NCBI GenBank assembly: GCA_002221725.1
Contig: NJFT01000029.1
Location: 186,001 to 250,000 of the forward strand
Source: Scedosporium boydii
Taxonomy: Eukaryota > Ascomycota > Sordariomycetes > Microascales > Microascaceae
Direction: 5' to 3'
Length of the DNA: 64,000 nucleotides
In this document: in pieces, positions 1 to 10,444 of the stretch
How the letters are laid out: each line of letters opens with the position of its first letter
Position numbering within the stretch: position 1 is the stretch's first letter
Made by a program: the position numbers and the translations under genes
The notes under the pieces: generated by a model
Databases searched by the model: none
Told to the model about the DNA's origin: nothing
What the model saw: the letters and a program-made list of their open reading frames with translations, nothing else

Positions 1-2
1 AT

Positions 3-752
3 GAAGAAGAGGGACTGGTACAGTTCTTTGATCTCGTTTACGACATGGTCCCTCTCCTGGTCACTGATTCTTGGGGCAACGAACTGCTATGCGAAGCAGC
101 GAGGTCCGGCTGTCTCCCCGTCATCGAGCGGCTCTTCGACGCGGCGGAGCAGAACCCGGAACTGCGCACCGAACTCCTCCGCGATCGGCAACGCCAGATC
201 GATCCAAAACGCCACGACAGACACCAGTCCGTCGGCGAAGCAGTTTGGTCCAACCACATCCACGTGTTGCGGTATCTGCTCCAGCAACCGGGAATCGACG
301 CTCATCTCCGCCATCGCGACCTCGGCGGAGCCAACGTCTTTTGCGCCGCGGCACGGTACGGGAATCCGGAGGTCGTGCGGCTTTTGATTGAGCATCACCC
401 CGAGGGGGTGAATGAGCTGGACGAAATCGGCGACGTGCCGCTGAGTGAATTCGCGTTTGCTCGCTCATCCGTCGAGGTTGTCAAGATCCTGCTGGAGGGC
501 GGCGCAGATCCGAGGAGGGGGAACGCCCATCCTTTTTGGAATCCACTTCGGATCGCCGTTAGGAACATGGATGTTGAGATGTGCCGCTTGTTAGTGGAAG
601 TGGGAGGGGCGGATCCCTTGGAGGCTCTGCGTGTTGACGACGATGGCTGTGCGGTAGGCCTCGCCGATCCTATCTCTAATGATGAGGTGGCGCGGACTAT
701 GCTGGATATGTTTTGTCGGTTGGGTGGCGTGAAGAAAGTAGAAGCCGTCTGA
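3..752 (+). CDS. Ankyrin-repeat protein, C-terminal part (5' end outside window)
   Basis: The frame is open from the first bases of the window, so the gene starts upstream; the ATG at 45 is probably internal. About 249 residues are visible, ending at a TGA. Helix-turn-helix units of ankyrin type can be read, such as LLCEAARSGCLPVIERLF, FCAAARYGNPEVVRLLIEHH and VEVVKILLEGGADPR. The repeats are irregular, as is usual in the large ankyrin families of filamentous ascomycetes. No catalytic or membrane segment is visible. Ankyrin repeats bind other proteins; the partner cannot be inferred. A second, much larger ankyrin gene lies at 10.4-13.9 kb on the same strand but is not adjacent. Confidence 0.8.
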   Translation, partial: EEEGLVQFFDLVYDMVPLLVTDSWGNELLCEAARSGCLPVIERLFDAAEQNPELRTELLRDRQRQIDPKRHDRHQSVGEAVWSNHIHVLRYLLQQPGIDAHLRHRDLGGANVFCAAARYGNPEVVRLLIEHHPEGVNELDEIGDVPLSEFAFARSSVEVVKILLEGGADPRRGNAHPFWNPLRIAVRNMDVEMCRLLVEVGGADPLEALRVDDDGCAVGLADPISNDEVARTMLDMFCRLGGVKKVEAV

Positions 753-1238
753 GCCCCGGAAGAATGAGATAGTCTAGTTACGCAAGAAACTCCGTTTGAT
801 AAACAACCTTTCCTCATCCAAGAGTGGAGAACGGGGAAAAGATCTGGCAGTAGTTCATCATAACTATTAGGTGGCACCAACGATTTTGGTGACGGGCTGT
901 TGTGAGGGACTCGTATTGATGGCCTTCCAAACTGCGAACGAATAGCCTATGATGTCTATCCCAATTTAGTCGCAGTGGCTGAGAGTGTTGGATTTATATT
1001 AATTATAGATCAATGATACTTTTATATTCCATGCTCTCGTCTTTGCCAGTTCTCGAGTCTATGATTAGCATTCTGCCGCTTAGTAATAATCCAACAGCAT
1101 TTGCAGCCTATATTCTGACTAAGCGTCAAAATGCCCCTCAGTCGTCTTTTACCCCTCATGAGGCCGAAAAACGTCCTCCCTGAGGATATTCAAACTAAAA
1201 TTTGCTTTATTCCTGAAAGGGTAGAATTTGTTTGAGTC
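753..1238. other. Intergenic, no gene seen
   Basis: Short reading frames only. It holds the 3' flank of the ankyrin gene and the promoter side of the methyltransferase gene. No repeat or RNA gene is recognised. Confidence 0.5.
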
Positions 1239-1988
1239 ATGTCTGATGCCGAGCTTGAACGCCTGTCGCATGCCGACTACTGGGACGAACGATATGGTCA
1301 AGTCGGCCCAGATCAGCAGCTTCACGAGTGGTTTCGGTCTTTTGAGGATCTGCTTCCTTTCTTCGAGCAGAATCTATTAAAGAGACCAGCGGCAAGCAAG
1401 ATACTGCACCTCGGGTCAGGAGATAGTGTAAGTTGCCCCTCATAGCTATTAAATATACATACTTACAAATCTTATTAAACCCAGACTGTCCCAGATCAAC
1501 TTGCTGAAAGGGGATATAATGACCAACTCTGCCTTGATTTTTCCCCTGTTATTGTCGAACTCATGTCGAAAAAGCATGCTGAAATAAAAGGCATCGAGTG
1601 GAGGAGGGGAGATGTCCGCCGCATGGATTCCATTCCATCTGATTCGATAGATGTTGCTTTTGATAAAGGCACATTAGATGCCATGATCCATGGCAGTCCT
1701 TGGAACCCCCCTGATGATGTTCTGGAGAACTCTGGCCAATATATCCGAGAAGTATTTAGGAACTATCGATATCTGCAGATAGATGTACGACTAGCTACTA
1801 ACTGCTTTTAGGTCTTTCGTGTTCTCAAGCCAGATGGTATGTTTCTATATATTACATATAGGCAACCCCACTTTATCAAGCCTCTCCTGGAACGAGAAGG
1901 TGTTAGTTGGAATATCAAGGTAGACGTACTGGGAGGCTCGGGCTCATTTGGATATTATGGGTTCACCTTGACGAAGGCAGCGCCCTAA
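1239..1988 (+). CDS. Class I SAM methyltransferase, EEF1AKMT4-like (three exons)
   Basis: Exons 1239..1427, 1485..1751 and 1812..1988 join in frame with GT-AG introns of 57 and 60 bp and give 210 residues. The protein opens with an acidic YWDERY segment. The SAM-binding motif I reads ILHLGSGDS (about 55-63) and spans the first splice site. A motif-IV-like stretch is IDVAFDKGTLDAM, followed by VFRVLKPDG, FLYITYRQPHF and a C-terminal GFTLTKAAP. The YWDERY start, the DKGTLD motif and the YITYRQPHF strand are hallmarks of the EEF1A-lysine / METTL13-like methyltransferases. A protein lysine methyltransferase acting on elongation factor 1A is therefore the best guess; the substrate is inferred from family resemblance. 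An apparent intron at GGTATG near 1842 was not used because reading through gives the conserved strand. Confidence 0.8.
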
Positions 1989-2616
1989 GTGCCTAAAAAA
2001 GCCTCTGCCACTGTGGATTTGGTAATGGTGTTGACCATAAGATGTTAGGCGGACTCCTTCACGTTCGCGAAACGGCACAACTGGATACGGTGTGGGACTT
2101 AGCTTCGGGATTAGATAGTTGTATTACTTATGGCTTTGTTGACTCGACGGGATATCGTGGCCTAGAATCAATGAAGGGCGACTACCCAGTGCAGTCTTGC
2201 TTGTCCTGTTAACCCTTAAGTCCTACCAGGTAGATTGAAGGATACGACTCCCCGTTTCTATTAGCCCGAGTATTGTCGTACTGCTTCGTCGGCTCTCGAA
2301 GATTAGATATCAGTCGACTCATAGTTATCAACGGGACCAGCTGTGACAAGTCTGAGCAGATTTCTCGCCCAGGTAACAGGAATAAGAGGAAGAGCATAAA
2401 AGACCTTGTCGCTTCTGCACCCAGGACGACCGCGAGCCGCTAGATTCAGATTCTGTGGTTGCCGTCCCTGTAAATAACGACTCAACTATCTGTCACAAGG
2501 ATGCGTTACATTTGTAAACTAAGTTGAGAATGCCTTGGTAACAAAATTCCTGAAACGCCTGCCAAACTTCCTTTCCATATTGAAAATCCTTGTCGCTTCT
2601 TACTCTCTCAGTTTCC
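1989..2616. other. Intergenic between convergent genes
   Basis: The methyltransferase and F-box genes converge here. Only short, unconvincing frames are present and no repeat is recognised. Confidence 0.45.
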
Positions 2617-3810
2617 TCATCTTGGAGTTGTGGCTCTTTGGGGGCAGCCCATTTTCACCGCCCACTCGAAGTCATTTGAGCTCTTCCCGCATCCAAGGTC
2701 TTGCAAAGTTATTATCCGCACGGCTCTGTTACCAGAACCCAGCATATCACATCTCTCAGCTGAGAAGACCGTAGAGCACTTGCGGCATATCTGACGAAAT
2801 AGATGATCCGGGGCCCATGGCTCTGAGCATTTAAGTGGATGAGACCATAGACATTGGCCTCGGCTCCATCTTTCGTACTCTCGACCCATCGGATCAGGCG
2901 TTAATGGGCTAAGAGGTGGGGAGAGGATGAAGCCGCCGAACGCTGCCGTCCATTTTACATGGACGCAGCATGATTTCAGGGCTGGATGTCGGTTCACTAT
3001 TTCCTGTAGCTTCGGTATGGCGTATAGCGCTTCTTGTCCTTTCGCACCAGAATAAAGGTAGGTGGTAGTCTTGAGGAAGACATGGTCATTCCAAAATTTG
3101 CATCTCCCAATGACCTCGATCCATGGCTGGCCTGGCTCATGCCCTGAAAGATAGCACCACTTGCGAAAGCAGATCATATCCAAGGGATATATTCCAAGGC
3201 CGAATCGCGCTGACCGGGCAAATGAAGCAATGGCACCAAATGAGGGGTTGCCCACGCATGTCGGTATTACCTCCTCACATCTTTTGTAGATTGGCAAGCT
3301 TACCAACTTGTAGTTGTTGACCATCTTCCGAGATCTAACCCACCGTTTGGTGAGGGTCGGGAGGTGAAACATCTGGCAGTCTGGACAGACTATATGATTT
3401 GGAAGAATGCCCTCCTTTTCCAGCAGGCGGAGTAGCTCAACGCGGCGACCCCTTGTCATGGTCAATATGTCCGTCCCCAAAGTCCAGAGTAGGGCTTTAC
3501 TTGCAAGTGCCAGTGACGCACGCTCAGCATGGCTGAGATTCTTCCCGATGAGGAGTATTAATTCGACTGGAAGCGTTTCAAGAGTCGGCGGTGGCTGCAC
3601 GTTTAGCGACCTAGAAGGAGGTGCCTCCTCATCGTGAGGTATGGCTTGTTGGACTTCTGAACTAGCTGCAGGTCCGTCGTCCTCTGGATCAATTTCCGTG
3701 GGGTGATCCGAATTTTGGCCTTCAACATGGCGAAACACAGCATGGGAGAAGCGGAGTTTGTAAAGGAGAGAGTCCCTTAACGGAAAGAGGTAGCGGAAGA
3801 GCCAGTCCAT
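2617..3810 (-). CDS. F-box domain protein
   Basis: A single uninterrupted frame of 397 residues on the minus strand. The first ATG is at 3810 with an A at -3 and a G at +4. The frame stays open further upstream to 3948, but only from a GTG, and that stretch is Leu/Phe-rich like untranslated sequence. An F-box-like segment at about residues 78-115 contains LETLPVELILLIGKNLSHAE and continues through SLALASKALLWTLGT. After it come Cys pairs (CPDCQ and CRKC) in a His/Trp-rich region common in fungal F-box proteins with degenerate C-termini. F-box proteins join substrates to SCF ubiquitin ligases through Skp1; the substrate is unknown. An intron cannot be excluded but none is needed. Confidence 0.75.
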   Translation of the reverse strand: MDWLFRYLFPLRDSLLYKLRFSHAVFRHVEGQNSDHPTEIDPEDDGPAASSEVQQAIPHDEEAPPSRSLNVQPPPTLETLPVELILLIGKNLSHAERASLALASKALLWTLGTDILTMTRGRRVELLRLLEKEGILPNHIVCPDCQMFHLPTLTKRWVRSRKMVNNYKLVSLPIYKRCEEVIPTCVGNPSFGAIASFARSARFGLGIYPLDMICFRKWCYLSGHEPGQPWIEVIGRCKFWNDHVFLKTTTYLYSGAKGQEALYAIPKLQEIVNRHPALKSCCVHVKWTAAFGGFILSPPLSPLTPDPMGREYERWSRGQCLWSHPLKCSEPWAPDHLFRQICRKCSTVFSAERCDMLGSGNRAVRIITLQDLGCGKSSNDFEWAVKMGCPQRATTPR

Positions 3811-4624
3811 CTTGTCTGTCTTCCAAAACTGGAGGCTCGTATTTGTGTATGGAAAGAAACAGATTTGAGGCCACAACTTGAAGAAAAGAAAATAATGGAG
3901 TATAACCTCGTTTCCGGTGAGCGGCGGGGGTAGACATGGCACTCTCACAATTATTTCAAACTTGGTAGCCAGGTAGTTAGCATTTATACCGTCTTCTGAA
4001 GGCGTACCCGTAAGACCAAGTTGACATCCGGTAGCAAGAGTAGATTTTGGCCCTAAGCCTCTTTTTTAGACCCAGCAGCTAGGTATTTTTCACGAGCCTT
4101 TTGAAGTACAATTAATTGCACATGCCATTTTCTTTTTACTTCAAGCGCGGTCTCATATCTCACAACTCACGAGACACGAGATAGTCGCTCTCGGAACATG
4201 GGCCACATGGAGTGAAGAACTAACTGCGACACCTTTGTACAGCGATGTGCAGCTCTTGCCACGGCATTCAACCCGAGCAACTGACGACAGACAGCTCCGA
4301 TAAGAATGATATACGCAATGAGTGAAATGAACGTATATTCTCTACTTTTAATTTATTTTCCTAGTCATTCTATAAATATCTATATATTAGTTCGTACGGA
4401 TCCTCGTAAGATCAGCCTCCTTCATCCATCTTACACTTCGTGGCGAGTTTCCTGATGTAGCACCACAAAAGTAAGAGCCCAATGGCTTAGCCCTAGCATA
4501 GAGCTAGTAAACCGCTCTCCACGCTGGAGTCCTACTTGATTCAGCCATCAAGATAGCCGAGGGAGTTAGCTACTCCCAATATTTTCATTGTTAGTCTTCG
4601 GCGAGTGCTTGGAGAGACTGGCGA
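3811..4624. other. Intergenic, no gene seen
   Basis: Moderately AT-rich, with short tracts such as the TATAAATATCTATATATTAG region near 4370. It holds the promoter side of the F-box gene and the 3' side of the MFS gene. Confidence 0.45.
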
Positions 4625-6355
4625 TTAGTCCTGCTTCAGCCCAACTTTGCCAACCTTTCGAAGACCAAGTCCTCCAACCACAGCACAAGTAACCATCAGA
4701 GCAAACATCGTCCAGAAACTAGCCCGATATCCCTCCATAAGCGCGTTCACATGACTCATACCGTCATGGTCCTTAGCCACGAGCGTAGAAACGACCTGCA
4801 AGATAGCCAAGCCAAACGCCTGGCCAAACTGCGACGTCGTATTGAACACGGCACCAGCGACGGCCTGCTTATCCTCTGGGAACACATCCGTGATGATAAT
4901 GAGGCCGACGGTGAAGATGACGTCGCCGGAGATGGGCATGAGGAGCTGGGAGACGAAGGCGTTAGACCAGTAGGGCCAGTGAGGCTGGATGACGGCCATG
5001 AGCAAAGGGGCTCCAGCGGTGAGGACCGAGGTGGTGACGACGATCCAGTTGGCGGGGATTTTGTGGACGAAGAGGCCAGTTGTGAAGCAGAGGGCTGTGC
5101 CGACTATGAGACTTGGGAGAATGCGGATGGCGGCTTGGAGGGCTGATAGTTGTTGGATCTCTTGGAAGCTGTGGGGAGGAACTGTGAGCCGATTCGCTCT
5201 ACACTAAAACTTGCACAAAGAAAACTTACTAGAGACTTGCAAAGAGCTCGAGGGCGTTCAAAACGGCCAGCGACATTGCAATGGTGGCGCAAATGCTGGA
5301 AAAGCTCGAGTTCCTCCAGAACGAGTTGGGGATTAATGCCGGCTTACCTAGTCGCACTTGGCGATGGACCCAGATGATGAAAAGGGGTAGTGCGAGGAGT
5401 CCAAGAAATAAGAAAACGAGCGTGTTTGCTTGTTTTATTCGGTAAATATCAGTACTCAAAGTTCTGCCGACAGTGAGGAGTTAGTAAATCCGCAAGGAAG
5501 CAAGATTCAGAGGAGTCATTCTTACGCCAGGAAATATGAGAGCATCGCCATGAAAGCAGACGCGAGCCCCGCGCCAACCCAGTCGACCTTCGTTTTGATA
5601 TCGTGAATCGCATTGTGCAAGCTCGTCACCCCAGTTTTAGGCAACACCCAGAAGCCCATTGTCGCCAACAGAAGCGTGATCGCGCCATAGAGATACCAAC
5701 CCGCTCGCCAACCGAGAGTGTCCACCAGAGTCCCTCCCACAACGAGACCGAACGAGAAGCCCAGGGGCTGGCTCAGCCCTAGACAGGCAAAAGAAATGTT
5801 CCGACCCCTGCCCTGGGGGATAGTCTTAGTGACGAGCGACACGGAGCTCGACAAATGCATCGCGAGCCCGACTCCGGCCAACGCCCTCAAAACGACGAAA
5901 TCTTCACCTTTTTGGACGAATCCACAGCCAATCATGAAAGCGCCATTGGTGATACATCCCAGGAGGTTCACGGCCTTGGGGCCCAAAACATCAGCCACGG
6001 CGCCAGCGAGCAAAAGCGTCGAAGCCGTAGCCAATCCGGAGACGGAGGCGGGCCAAAACGCGAGAGTCGGCGGCAGGTTTAGTTCCCGGGTCATCCGGGG
6101 AAGAGCGATGATGACGAGGCCGTTTCCGGCGCTGTTGGCGAAGTTGACGCCGGAGAGCAGGAACGTCACGAGAAATTTTCGCAGGCGCCGCGCGCGCGGG
6201 GCAACGAGGGAGGTCACATCATTATCGTCATTTGCGGCGTTGGAGGATGGGGATGAGGGGACTTCATGCCGGGGTGCGCTTAGTTGGGAGATGGTCTCAA
6301 GAGATGGATAGACAATTGGTTCTAGGACCAAAGTCTCTATTTGTGTCCGAGTCAT
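4625..6355 (-). CDS. MFS transporter, DHA2 (drug:H+ antiporter) type
   Basis: Three minus-strand exons, 5526..6355, 5230..5463 and 4625..5168, join in frame (introns 62 and 61 bp) to give 535 residues. After a hydrophilic tail of about 65 residues with Ser/Asp runs, many membrane helices follow. The loop after helix 2 reads GAVADVLGPKAV, and an antiporter motif C equivalent reads GFSFGLVVGGTL. The central part (LVFLFLGLLALPLFIIWVHR) and the segment FQEIQQLSALQAAIRILPS match the 14-helix DHA2 layout found in toxin and drug exporters of fungi. The substrate is unknown and no biosynthetic cluster surrounds it. The protein is expected in the plasma or vacuolar membrane. The reading frame is intact and the C-terminus ends in a short basic tail. 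Confidence 0.85.
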
Positions 6356-7698
6356 TTTTCTCCTTTTTCTTCTTCCAATTTTGCTTGATTATTTTTTTCT
6401 GTTTTTTTTTCTTCTCTCTTCGTGGCTGCGTGATGACGGTTTGATTTTGACATCAAAAAATTGTTTCACAACCGATGACGGCGGAAGAGCGGAAGGGTCA
6501 AACCGCATCGCATCGGCCTCAAATCCTTCAAATCCACGTCGAGGGCGGTGTGACTCGTGGGTTTTTGGAGACTTGGCAAGGAATGCGCCCTTCGAGTCAT
6601 TCCAAAGTCTCGGCGTCGTCCTCGGAAAAGAACAGTTGCTATTTCGTAATATTATAACCTTCCTATTCGATCGTTGACTAGCTCAACGTTGCAGTGCAGT
6701 ACCAATATTGTCCCGGAGATCGGGGCCGGCTCTCCTCGGGCATATTGGATCTCCTCTATTGGTCGGTGAACCAATCAGAAAGATAGTCTGGTCTCTTTGA
6801 AAAGTCTTTTCCTGATTCTGCTTAACCGGACTTCTCAGCTCCGGTGCCACCCTGCACCCGCGCCCTGTGAATCACACTGCTGTCAAATTCGTCTCCTTTC
6901 GTGACTATCCCGACACATCGGGTCGACTCTAGTGCTGGGTGCGGCATAGGGGCCGAGCCCGGGAGCATCTTGCCCTTCCACCCACTCGTTGATGTTCTTT
7001 GAAGCGTGCCACGAAGACTCCCTATGATTCGCGCCCTTTACCTCTGAGTAAATTTTGTACCTCATCGGGTCAAAGTGAAAATCGAACCTCTCTGTGCGAC
7101 TTACAAATGACATAGGATGACGAGCACAATGAGTGAACGACTCAAACTGTGCGTCTGTTCGTGGACCTCTGCTAAATTTTGGTTGCCAAAAAAGGTCGGA
7201 ATAAAGGTTTGGGCCACGATGATGAGGTTCCGAGAGGATGGTATGGGTGTGTTATCCTATATCAGAATGAAATAAGTAAACGAGATTTGGCGAGAAGAAT
7301 AACAACCCGCCCGGAGCCATACCCTGGAAGGACTCACTACATCGACCATCGCGATACTTGAATCCCAACGTGCGTGGCCGATTGGTATAGTATGCGCTAC
7401 AATCCGATTATCTCGTTCGCTAGTTTGAACTCCCCTAACATCCCTCGGCGACGCGGGGGAAACTCCGCGCCGAAGCATTAGCTAGCTGACCTTGGCCGTT
7501 ACGTCCATAGAAAAAAGATCACAGCTTTACCGGTCACATTAAACGATTGTTAGAGTGTCAAACCGAACGCCGCAATGTTCCTCCAGTAGCCGTTGCTTTT
7601 CATTACCGGGCATGTTTTCCAAGTACTCAACGTTGGCAACCTCCCCGGTGCCTGTTTCACCTATTTTCCGCACAAGGCCCTCTATCCTGGGGTCCTCG
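6356..7698. other. Intergenic, pyrimidine-rich start then no gene
   Basis: Just upstream of the MFS start codon lies a long T/C-rich tract (about 6356-6425), typical of fungal promoters. Nothing convincing is coded further on. A tRNA-like pair of A-box and B-box look-alikes near 7372-7440 does not fold (see rejected items). Confidence 0.45.
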
Positions 7699-9450
7699 TC
7701 AAGCCGCTCCCCCTTTGGAAGAGATGAACCAGTGCTGATATTGGCAATTCGGTGCCGCAGCCAAAACCAGACGGAGGCCTTCCGGCAGGGGACCCAGGAT
7801 GGCTTGGGACTGCATCAGGCCGTGGCAATAACAGTCGCCAAGAAGACGGTACCGGCCATCGCCGAGTGGCCGAAGGAGGAGAGGGCTTGTGCAGCCGAGC
7901 ACGGTAAAGATCTGGTCTCCGACAGCGACGGCAGGGGGAGCAAGGCCAATATATCCTTCCGCGCTTCTGAAAAACACCCTGTCGCCGCACGTCTGCAGAA
8001 AGGTGTTATACAAGAGGTGGCTTTCCCTAGCAAAAGCCTCGGAATCGGTATTCCCCTCCCCGCCAAAGACCCGCGCCCATGCGCCTTGGATCGGTCCCGA
8101 AAAGACCCGGGAGGGCCTGAGAGCCGATCAAATGGAGAGACTCTGCATGGCCCTGCAAATCTTCCTCGTGATATAAGCGGTTGGATGCCAGCGTGGTGCA
8201 GTACGCCTCAATAAGAGTCTCTTCCCCGCCTCGATACCGGCCAGATTGAAAGTTCCCCGGGAAGAAATCAAGGATCTCAGACATATCCGACTGGCAGATG
8301 TTGATGGACATTGTAACGGCGGCCGCATGGACCGCCAGGACGTCAAGCGTCCCAAGAGCCATGTCAACCGTGCATGTAGCTTCCATATATACCTGCCTCG
8401 TAGACTTCTCGTAGTTGGGGACAATGACTTTCCCTTTCTCGAATGGCCATAGGAGACTCAGAGTCCCGTAGAGCCTGTCCCTGCTATCGGCGCATTGCGC
8501 GCGGTTGATATAGCGCCTCAGCTCCCCAAAGTCCTTCTTCCTTCCCGAGACGGCCAGCTGCGACAAGATCTCCATGGCCCAAGACGAAAACTCAATTCTT
8601 CTTTCTCGGCTCGTCGGCAAGATAGCCGCTTTTATAACCATCATGGAGATCGCGTCCCTGAGAGGCGCCACGGCATGGTCTCATAGCCGCATACCACGAC
8701 GGATGCCGCGCTAGCGAGACCTATTTCTTGGCGGACCCATACTTGCTCGAACCAGGGGCGAGAGAGGAGGGAAGCCACGGCCTCCGCCTCCTGGCTGCTT
8801 AACGGGCACCAGTCGCTACGATGAATTTGCTCGCCTGAGATTTCCGATTCGGGTTTCGGCCTCACGGTGCACGGAGTGCCGGAAGAGGTGATCAGCTCAG
8901 AGAGTCGGCGCAAGACGCGGAAAGCTGCGCCGCTAGTCTCATCGGCTGGCCCCAGCCAAACCACGACCCGGGTGGCGAGCTTGAAGATGCGACCCATCAT
9001 GTTTACTTGGCTGCTTCTCTCAGCAACATTGCCCTGGTCGATGCAGATGGCGTCGATCCACATCCGCCTGCAACGGTCTTGGTAACGAAGATGCCGGAGT
9101 GCCTCTTCTAGATTTTGAGTCACATCGAGCCGGCAGGGCGTAGACTTGCCGCCCGTCCCCGCAGAAATAACTTGAATTGAGCGCCGCAGGTCAGGACTTC
9201 CCCATACGTACGACAGAGCCTCGTAATCTGGCGGGCATGTGTCGACCAGATCGGACTCCACTAGTTCGACGGAAACCGCATCACTGAAGGACCCCGATTT
9301 GATTGAAAGGAGACGAAACGTACTAGACCCGTCTCCACTCACGGTCGTTTTCTGTCTCAAGGGCTTATACTGATATGAATTTGGCGTATATTGAGTCTTG
9401 TGACTCTTTTCGGGCGCTGTCGCAGTCTGGATGGGTTGGCTCCCCGCCAT
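7699..9450 (-). pseudogene. HET (heterokaryon incompatibility) domain gene with two frameshifts
   Basis: The minus-strand frame from the ATG at 9450 carries the HET domain: YEALSYVWG, MWIDAICIDQ and WFEQVWVRQE, in the expected order over residues 75-255. At about 8657-8664 the text CTCTCAGGG breaks the frame; one added T would restore the continuation into LRDAISMMVIK. The second segment runs to about 8130, where the reading must change frame again to reach RPSRVFSGPIQGAWARVFGG and the conserved C-terminal part RVFFRSAEGYIGLAP. That part ends at 7699. No intron with usable length and phase bridges either break. HET proteins trigger cell death after fusion of unlike mycelia. An allele with two indels is probably null, unless these are assembly errors. 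Confidence 0.75.
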
Positions 9451-10444
9451 GTCAAAGATTTTCGCAAGCTATACACCGTACAAAGGTGGATGGCTGGTAG
9501 GAAGAGTAGTTTTGCAAATTTCGGGTTGGGAGTGGCTTGGGGTTGGCTATGCTCAATCTTACAGCCCTTGAAATACCTGAAGATGACGCGTGCAGCTGAG
9601 ATGCATCACATGCAAGAGGGGGGGGGGGGGGGGGGGATGAGATAGACGACATCTTATTAGCTACTTTGAGAGAGAACACGCAACCAAGTAATACCAGCAT
9701 GTCCATGTTCCTTTCAGCAGGATGTCGTAGGATCATGTTTTTCTCTCGGAAAGCGGGCACGGTCATTTTCAAGATGAGCTCGTGTCGCATCTCGATGAGC
9801 CTGGAGCTCCTCGCCTTTGGATCGGTGCCGTGTGAGGGGAGGAATTCCAAGAGAACTACGTTCGTTACGGAAATATCCAAGTTAAACACAACACGCGGCT
9901 CGTCTATTCTCGCGTCCTACCGGGCTTGGAAGCTTCTCTTCGTGAGGTTCGCGCGCATCTTGAATGCTTATCTAAATTGGTTGATTCGTATCTCGCCCTT
10001 GTCGTCGAGAAATAAGTCCCCTTTGATGGCTAGGGGTTCAGCGTTACGTGGTCTATATCATCTCCAGAAATAGTACAAAGTCGTTGCCCAACCAGACTGG
10101 ACCTGTCTTCCCTTCCATCAATGAAAGTCTTACTACCACGTGATTTGAAGCCTGGCAGGGATCGATCGGGTCAGCTTCACATTGTTCCTCCGATCACAAA
10201 GACCCTTTGAACGATTGAAACGAGGAGATCTCTGGTTGCGGCCAGAAATGCCTTGAAGAATCTTCTCGCAGCCATCTGTTTGGATACGGAAGACTCAAAT
10301 TCAATTCCCCAGTCCTTCCTTGGCAGTTGCAAATCGAAGAGCGAGCAGGATGCAGCACGGGTCTTCTCACGCAAACAGCAGCGCTGAGCTGCCAAGGTGA
10401 GCCAGCACACTTTCCCTGATTTTTTTTTTTTTTTTCTGATCAAG
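9451..10444. other. Intergenic with a 19-nt G run
   Basis: Upstream of the HET gene. Overlapping frames on both strands (9452-10073) are unlike any protein I know; one of them translates the homopolymer. The missing first exon(s) of the following ankyrin gene should lie in the right-hand part; a candidate ATG is near 10121. Confidence 0.4.
9618..9636 (+). repeat. Poly-G run (19 G)
   Basis: An uninterrupted run of 19 guanines, able in principle to form a G-quadruplex. Exact length is unreliable in any sequencing technology. Confidence 0.9.

Noticed and set aside
1842..1861. Apparent tiny intron GTATG..ATAG in the methyltransferase
   Set aside because: Only 20 bp; reading through gives the conserved FLYITYRQPHF strand.
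3811..3948. N-terminal extension of the F-box protein
   Set aside because: Only reachable from a GTG codon; the ATG at 3810 has a good start context.
7372..7445. tRNA-like A box and B box (TGGCCGATTGGT and AGTTTGAACTCC)
   Set aside because: I could not pair an acceptor, anticodon or T stem; at most a decayed tRNA fragment.
9452..10073. Overlapping frames of 135-145 codons on both strands
   Set aside because: One translates the poly-G run into a poly-Pro stretch; neither shows domains or introns. Treated as non-coding.
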